64,000 bases of DNA from Calendula officinalis (lineage: Eukaryota > Streptophyta > Magnoliopsida > Asterales > Asteraceae). The stretch's first letter is position 1, and each line of letters begins with the position of its first letter. Position numbers and translations under genes: made by a program. The notes below the pieces were generated by a model. That model was given only the letters and a program-made list of their open reading frames with translations, was not told where the DNA came from and ran no database searches. Positions 58,048 through 64,000 of this stretch are shown piece by piece. The DNA lies in contig OY970832.1 of assembly GCA_963853835.1 (NCBI GenBank), forward strand, positions 37,480,063 to 37,544,062, in the 5' to 3' direction.

Positions 58048-60574
58048 TTGGATTTTGAAGAGTTCGGGACGAAGAGGGATGTTCGGGCCGAAGTGGTGTT
58101 CAGGCCGAAGTGGGATGTTCGGGCCGAAGTGGTGTTCGGGCCGAAGTGGTGTTCGGGCCGAAGTTTGGTGTTCGGGCCGAGGATGATGTTCGGGCCGAGG
58201 TCGGAGTTCGGGCCGAGGTTGAAGTTCGGGCCGAAAATGATGTTCGGGCCGGGAACAGTGAAGAGTTCGGGCCGAACTTGTTCTTGGCAGTGAAGAACGA
58301 ACCAGCTATTTTGGTTACTCGTAGGCGTGAAACGGACACCCGAGCTGAAAGTTATGAATGTTTAATATAGCACCTTTTGTCACACAATCTTGGATATTGA
58401 AGAGTTCGGGCCGAAGAGGGATGTTCGGGCCGAAGTGGTGTTCGGGCCGAAGTGGGATGTTCGGGCCGAAGTGGTGTTCGGGCCGAAGTTCGGTGTTCGG
58501 GCCGAGGATGATGTTCGGGCCGGGGTTGAAGTTCGGGCCGAGGTCGGAGTTCGGGCCGAGGTTGAAGTTCGGGCAGAGGTTGAAGTTCGGGCCGAAAATG
58601 AAGTTCGGGCCAGGAACAGTGAAGAGTTCGGGCCGAACTTGTTCTTGGCAGTGACGAACGAACCAGCTATTTTGGTTACTCGTGGGCGTGAAACGGACAC
58701 CCGAGCTGAAACTTATGAATGTTTTAATATAGCACCTTTTGTCACACAATCTTGGATATTGAAGAGTTCGGGCCGAAGAGGGATGTTCGGGCCGAAGTGG
58801 TGTTCGGGCCGAAGTGGGATGTTCGGGCCGAAGTGGTGTTCGGGCCGAAGTTCGGTGTTCGGGCCGAGGATGATGTTCGGGCCGAGGTTGAAGTTCGGGC
58901 CGAGGTCGGAGTTCGGGCCGAGGTTGAAGTTCGGGCCGAGGTTGAAGTTCGGGCCGAAAATGAAGTTCGGGCCAGGAACAGTGAAGAGTTCGGGCCGAAC
59001 TTATTCTTGGCAGTGACGAAGGAACCAGCTATTTTGGTTACTCGTGGGCGTGAAACAGACACCCAAGCTGAAAGTTATAAATGTTTTAGTATAGCACCTT
59101 TTGTCACACAATCTTGGATATTGAAGAGTTCGGGTCGAAGAGGGATGTTCGGGCCGAAGTGGTGTTCGGGCCGAAGTGGTGTTCGGGCCGAAGTGGTGTT
59201 CGGGCCGAAGTTCGGTGTTCGGGCCGAGGATGATGTTCGGGCTGAGGTTGAAGTTCGGGCTGAGGTCGGAGTTCGGGCCGAGGTTGAAGTTCGGGCCGAG
59301 GTTGAAGTTCGGGCCGAAAATGAAGTTCGAGCCGAGAACAGTGAAGAGTTCGGGCCGAACTTGTTTTTGGCAGTGACGAACGAACCAGTTATTTTGGTTA
59401 CTCGTGGGCGTGAAACGGACACCCGAGCTGAAAGTTATGAATGTTTTAGTATAGCACCTTTTGTCACACAATCTTGGATGTTGAAGAGTTCGGGCCGAAG
59501 AGGGATGTTCGGGCCGAAGTGGTGTTCGGGCCGAAGTGGGATGTTCGGGCCGAAGTGGTGTTCGGGCCGAAGTGGTGTTCGGGACGAAGTTCGGTGTTCG
59601 GGCCGAGGATGATGTTCGGGCCGAGGTCGGAGTTCGGGCCGAGGTCGGAGTTCGGGCCGAGGTCGGAGTTCGGGCCGAGGTTGAAGTTCGGGCCGAAAAT
59701 GATGTTCGGGCCGGGAACAGTTAAGAGTTCGGGCCGAACTTGTTCTTGGCAGTGACGAATGAACCAGCTATTTTGGTTACTCGTGGGCGTGAAACGGACA
59801 CCCGAGCTGAAAGTTATGAATGTTTTAATATAGCACCTTTTGTCACACAATCTTGGATATTGAAGAGTTCGGGACGGAGAGGGATGTTCGGGCCGAAGTG
59901 GTGTTCGGGCCGAAGTGGGATGTTCGGGCCGAAGTGGTGTTCGGGCCGAAGTGGTGTTCGGGCCGAAGTGGTGTTCGGGCCGAAGTTCGGTGTTCGGGCC
60001 GAGGATGATGTTCGGGCCGAGGTCGGAGTTCGGGCCGAGGTCGGAGTTCGGGCCGAGGTTGAAGTTCGGGCCGAAAATGATGTTCGGGCCAGGAATAGTG
60101 AAGAGTTCGGGCCGAACTTGTTCTTGGCAGTGACGAACGAACCAGCTATTTTGGTTACTCGTGGGCGTGAAACGGACACCCGAGCAGAAAGTTATGAATG
60201 ATTTAGTATAGCACCTTTTGTCACACAATCTTGGATATTGAAGAGTTCGGGCCGAAGAGGGATGTTCGGGCCGAAGTGGTGTTCGGGCCGAAGTGGGATG
60301 TTCAGGCCGAAGTGGTGTTCGGGCCGAAGTTCGGTGTTCGGGCCGAAGATGATGTTCGGGCCGAGGTCGGAGTTCGGGCCGAGGTCGGAGTTCGGGCCGA
60401 GGTCGGAGTTCGGGCCGAGGTTGAAGTTCGGGCCGGGAACAGTGAAGAGTTCGGGCCGAACTTGTTCTTGGCAGTGACGAATGAACCAGCTATTTTGGTT
60501 ACTCGTGGACGTGAAACGGACACCCGAGCTGAAAGCTATGAATGTTTTAATATAGCACCTTTTGTCACACAATC
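58048..60574 (+). repeat. Second seven-monomer HOR, copy 1 (2527 bp)
   Basis: Monomers 58048, 58390, 58752, 59114, 59474, 59853 and 60231 precede the copy beginning at 60575. Offsets are 2528 bp for 58390, 58752, 59114, 59474 and 59853; the first monomer is one base short (atgtttaatat near 58360). Shared markers include actcgtAggcgtg, ttcgggTcg, cacccAagct, aactTAttcttgg, TTGGATGTTG (59474 and 62002) and acagtTaagag (near 59718 and 62246). Confidence 0.92.
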
Positions 60575-62500
60575 TTGGATATTGAAGAGTTCGGGACGAA
60601 GAGGGATGTTCGGGCCGAAGTGGTGTTCAGGCCGAAGTGGGATGTTCGGGCCGAAGTGGTGTTCGGGCCGAAGTGGTGTTCGGGCCGAAGTTCGGTGTTC
60701 GGGCCGAGGATGATGTTCGGGCCGAGGTCGGAGTTCGGGCCGAGGTTGAAGTTCGGGCCGAAAATGATGTTCGGGCCGGGAACAGTGAAGAGTTCGGGCC
60801 GAACTTGTTCTTGGCAGTGAAGAACGAACCAGCTATTTTGGTAACTCGTAGGCGTGAAACGGACACCCGAGCTGAAAGTTATGAATGTTTTAATATAGCA
60901 CCTTTTGTCACACAATCTTGGATATTGAAGAGTTCGGGCCGAAGAGGGATGTTCGGGCCGAAGTGGTGTTCGGGCCGAAGTGGGATGTTCGGGCCGAAGT
61001 GGTGTTCGGGCCGAAGTTCGGTGTTCGGGCCGAGGATGATGTTCGGGCCGAGGTTGAAGTTCGGGCCGAGGTCGGAGTTCGGGCCGAGGTTGAAGTTCGG
61101 GCCGAGGTTGAAGTTAGGGCCGAAAATGAAGTTCGGTCCAGGAACAGTGAAGAGTTCGGGCCGAACTTGTTCTTGGCAGTGACGAACGAACCAGCTATTT
61201 TGGTTACTCGTGGGCGTGAAACGGACACCCGAGCTGAAACTTATGAATGTTTTAATATAGCACCTTTTGTCACACAATCTTGGATATTGAAGAGTTCGGG
61301 CCGAAGAGGGATGTTCGGGCCGAAGTGGTGTTCGGGCCGAAGTGGGATGTTCGGGCCGAAGTGGTGTTCGGGCCGAAGTTCGGTGTTCGGGCCGAGGATG
61401 ATGTTCGGGCCGAGGTTGAAGTTCGGGCAGAGGTCGGAGTTCGGGCCGAGGTTGAAGTTCGGGCCGAGGTTGAAGTTCGGGCCGAAAATGAAGTTCGGGC
61501 CAGGAACAGTGAAGAGTTCGGGCCGAACTTATTCTTGGAAGTGACGAAGGAACCAGCTATTTTGGTTACTCGTGGGCGTGAAACAGACACCCAAGCTGAA
61601 AGTTATAAATGTTTTAGTATAGCACCTTTTGTCACACAATCTTGGATATTGAAGAGTTCGGGTCGAAGAGGGATGTTCGGGCCGAAGTGGTGTTCGGGCC
61701 GAAGTGGTGTTCGGGCTGAAGTGGTGTTCGGGCCGAAGTTCGGTGTTCGGGCCGAGGATGATGTTCGGGCCGAGGTTGAAGTTCGGGCTGAGGTCGGAGT
61801 TCGGGCCGAGGTTGAAGTTCGGGCCGAGGTTAAAGTTCGGGCCGAAAATGAAGTTCGAGCCGAGAACAGTGAAGAGTTCGGGCCGAACTTGTTCTTGGCA
61901 GTGACGAACGAACCAGTTATTTTGGTTACTCGTGGGCGTGAAACGGACACCCGAGCTGAAAGTTATGAATGTTTTAGTATAGCACCTTTTGTCACACAAT
62001 CTTGGATGTTGAAGAGTTCGGGCCGAAGAGGGATGTTCGGGCCGAAGTGGTGTTCGGGCCGAAGTGGGATGTTCGGGCCGAAGTGGTGTTCGGGCCGAAG
62101 TGGTGTTCGGGACGAAGTTCGGTGTTCGGGCCGAGGATGATGTTCGGGCCGAGGTCGGAGTTCGGGCCGAGGTCGGAGTTCGGGCCGAGGTCGGAGTTCG
62201 GGCCGAGGTTGAAGTTCGGGCCGAAAATGATGTTCGGGCCGGGAACAGTTAAGAGTTCGGGCCGAACTTGTTCTTGGCAGTGACGAATGAACCAGCTATT
62301 TTGGTTACTCGTGGGCGTGAAACGGACACCCGAGCTGAAAGTTATGAATGTTTTAATATAGCACCTTTTGTCACACAATCTTGGATATTGAAGAGTTCGG
62401 GACGGAGAGGGATGTTCGGGCCGAAGTGGTGTTCGGGCCGAAGTGGGATGTTCGGGCCGAAGTGGTGTTCGGGCCGAAGTGGTGTTCGGGCCGAAGTGGG
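60575..62500 (+). repeat. Second seven-monomer HOR, copy 2 (incomplete)
   Basis: Monomers 60575, 60918, 61280, 61642, 62002 and the head of 62381 match copy 1. Homology is disturbed in monomer 62381, which has expanded to 446 bp, and the following monomers (62827, 63151) are of other types. The right edge near 62500 is approximate. Confidence 0.85.
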
Positions 62501-62826
62501 ATGTTCGGGCCGAAGTGGTGTTCGGGCCGAAGTGGTGTTCGGGCCGAAGTGGTGTTCGGGCCGAAGTGGTGTTCGGGCCGAAGTGGTGTTCGGGCCGAGG
62601 ATGATGTTCGGGCCGAGGTCGGAGTTCGGGCCGAGGTCGGAGTTCGGGCCGAGGTTGAAGTTCGGGCCGAAAATGATGTTCGGGCCGGGAACAGTGAAGA
62701 GTTCGGGCCGAACTTGTTCTTGGCAGTGAAGAACGAACCAGCTATTTTAGTTACTCGTGGGCGTGAAACGGACACCCGAGCTGAAAGTTATGAATGCTTT
62801 AATATAGCACCTTTTGTCACACAATC
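62381..62826 (+). repeat. Expanded monomer (446 bp), duplicated head sub-repeats
   Basis: This is the longest unfused monomer. The head sequence of tggtg, tgggatg, tggtg, tggtg units occurs twice and is followed by more tggtg units. The ttcggtg unit is absent, so the run passes directly into gatgatg. Its counterpart at 59853 is 378 bp, so the expansion post-dates the HOR duplication. Confidence 0.9.
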
Positions 62827-64000
62827 TTGGATATTGAAGAGTTCGGGCCGAAGAGGGATGTTCGGGCCGAAGTGGTGTTCGGGCCAAAGTGGTGTTCGGG
62901 CCGAGGATGATGTTCGGGCCGAGGTTGAAGTTCGGGCCGAGGTCGGAGTTCGGGCCGAGGTCGGAATTCGGGCCGAGGTTGAAGTTCGGGCCGAAAATGA
63001 AGTTCGGGCCGGGAACAGTGAAGAGTTCGGGCCGAACTTGTTCTTGGCAGTGACGAACGAACCAGCTATTTTGGTAACTCGTGGGCGTGAAACGGACACC
63101 CAAGCTGAAACTTATGAATGTTTTAATAAAGCACCTTTTGTCACACAATCTTGGATATTGAAGAGTTCGGGCCGAAGAGGTATGTTCGGGCCGAAGTGGT
63201 GTTCGGGCCGAAGTGGGATGTTCGGGGCGAAGTGGTGTTCGGGCCGAAGTTCGGTGTTCGGGCCGAGGATGATGTTCGTGCCGAGGTTGAAGTTCGGGCC
63301 GAGGTCGGAGTTCGGGCCGAGGTTGAAGTTCGGGCCGAGGTTGAAGTTCGGGCCGAAAATGAAGTTCGGGCCAGGAACAGTGAAGAGTTCGGGCCGAACT
63401 TGTTCTTGGCAGTGACGAACGAACCAGCTATTTTGGTTACTCGTGGGCGTGAAACGGACACCCGAGCAGAAAGTTATGAATGTTTTAGTATAGCACCTTT
63501 TGTCACACAATCTTGGATATTGAAGAGTTCGGGCCGAAGAGGGATGTTCGGGCCGAAGTGGTGTTCGGGCCGAAGTGGGATGTTCAGGCCGAAGTGGTGT
63601 TCGGGCCGAAGTGGTGTTCGGGCCGAAGTTCGGTGTTCGGGCCGAGGATGATGTTCGGGCCGAGGTCGGAGTTCGGGCCGAGGTCGGAGTTCGGGCCGAG
63701 GTCGGAGTTCGGGTCGAGGTTGAAGTTCGGGCCGAAAATGAAGTTCGGGCCGGGAACAGTGAAGAGTTCGGGCCGAACTTGTTCTTGGCAGTGACGAATG
63801 AACCATCTATTTTGGTTACTCGTGGGCGTGAAACGGACACCCGAGCTGAAAGCTATGAATGTTTTAATATAGCACCTTTTGTCGCACAATCTTGGATATT
63901 GAAGAGTTCGGGACGAAGAGGGATGTTCGGGCCGAAGTGGTGTTCGGGCCGAAGTGGGATGTTCGGGCCGAAGTGGTGTTCGGGCCGAAGTGGTGTTCGG

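Larger units (their letters stand above)
1..64000 (+). repeat. Satellite DNA array, about 361-bp monomers, all head-to-tail
   Basis: The same monomer recurs from the first base to the last, always in the same orientation. I located 175 copies of the anchor TTGGATATTGAAG or a point variant of it, from 291 to 63892. Typical spacings are 343, 361 and 379 bp, with extremes of 284 and 446 bp and two fused units of 560 and 618 bp. Each monomer has a block of 17-19 bp sub-repeats built on TTCGGGCCGAA and a 129-bp single-copy segment. No transposon, inverted monomer, RNA gene or unique flanking DNA interrupts the array, so its true length is unknown. Tandem satellites of this kind are typical of eukaryotic heterochromatin; a centromeric role is possible but nothing in the sequence proves it. 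No stretch of 300 bases lies outside the repeat. Confidence 0.98.
57547..64000 (+). repeat. Subarray 7: right-hand block with a second 7-mer HOR
   Basis: Anchors are 57668, 58048, 58390, 58752, 59114, 59474, 59853, 60231, 60575, 60918, 61280, 61642, 62002, 62381, 62827, 63151, 63513 and 63892; the last monomer is cut by the window end. GAATTC lead-ins are absent here. Several monomers carry ttcgggacGgag, cagtgAagaacgaacc and aaaatgaTgttcgg, linking them to the type at 995 and 7165 near the left end. Confidence 0.9.

Noticed and set aside
1..64000. Telomeric repeats, long inverted repeats or an inversion of monomer direction
   Set aside because: No TTAGGG-, TTTAGGG- or TTAGG-type runs were seen, and every anchor found reads in the given orientation.
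1..64000. Bacterial or plasmid origin of the window
   Set aside because: No gene, promoter, origin or terminator was found in 64 kb; a pure satellite with HORs is a eukaryotic pattern.

Overview
The whole 64-kb window is one uninterrupted, head-to-tail satellite DNA array. I see no gene, RNA gene, transposon or CRISPR array, and no unique flank at either end. It reads like eukaryotic heterochromatin (pericentromeric, centromeric or subtelomeric). I cannot name the species. Substitutions concentrated at CG, and partly at CCG/CGG, suggest a genome that methylates cytosines, and the CCG part would fit a plant. That is inference.

The array is nested at three levels. Level 1 is a 17-19 bp sub-repeat: a near-palindromic core, TTCGGgCCGAA, followed by a 5-7 bp tail. 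Level 2 is a monomer of about 361 bp: 15 bp of lead-in, 12 sub-repeats in a conserved tail order (about 221 bp), a 13th core, and a 129-bp AT-richer single-copy segment bracketed by an 18-bp direct repeat. I located 175 monomer anchors (the TTGGATATTGAAG motif or a point variant), from 291 to 63892, giving a mean spacing of about 365 bp. Spacings cluster near 289, 307, 325, 343, 361, 379, 397 and 414 bp, so monomers differ by whole sub-repeats. Level 3 is a set of higher-order repeats (HORs), most often of 7 monomers (2.5-2.6 kb).

Layout: 1-2721, near-uniform 361-bp type; 2722-9998, mixed types with a 3-monomer tandem duplication (3101-5307) and the first half of a 5-monomer one (8592-12129); 9999-16026, first cluster of GAATTC-bearing monomers with a 7-monomer periodicity; 16027-25615, mixed types including a monomer pair fused by deletion (18260-18819) and a 5-monomer duplication (22641-26xxx); 25616-42389, second GAATTC cluster with 8- and 7-monomer periods; 42390-54092, a 9-monomer unit followed by three almost identical 7-monomer copies of 2546-2547 bp; 53354-57546, a 2097-bp tandem duplication with a readable crossover junction; 57547-64000, a different 7-monomer HOR of 2528 bp.

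Long open frames exist on both strands (up to about 597 codons). They are by-products of stop-poor repeats: monomer length is usually 1 modulo 3, so the frame rotates, and no frame shows codon constraint. I annotate no CDS. The most interesting content is the readable record of how the array evolves: sub-repeat slippage, unequal crossover at the 18-bp direct repeats, conversion patches, recurrent 7-mer HORs and methylation-like decay.
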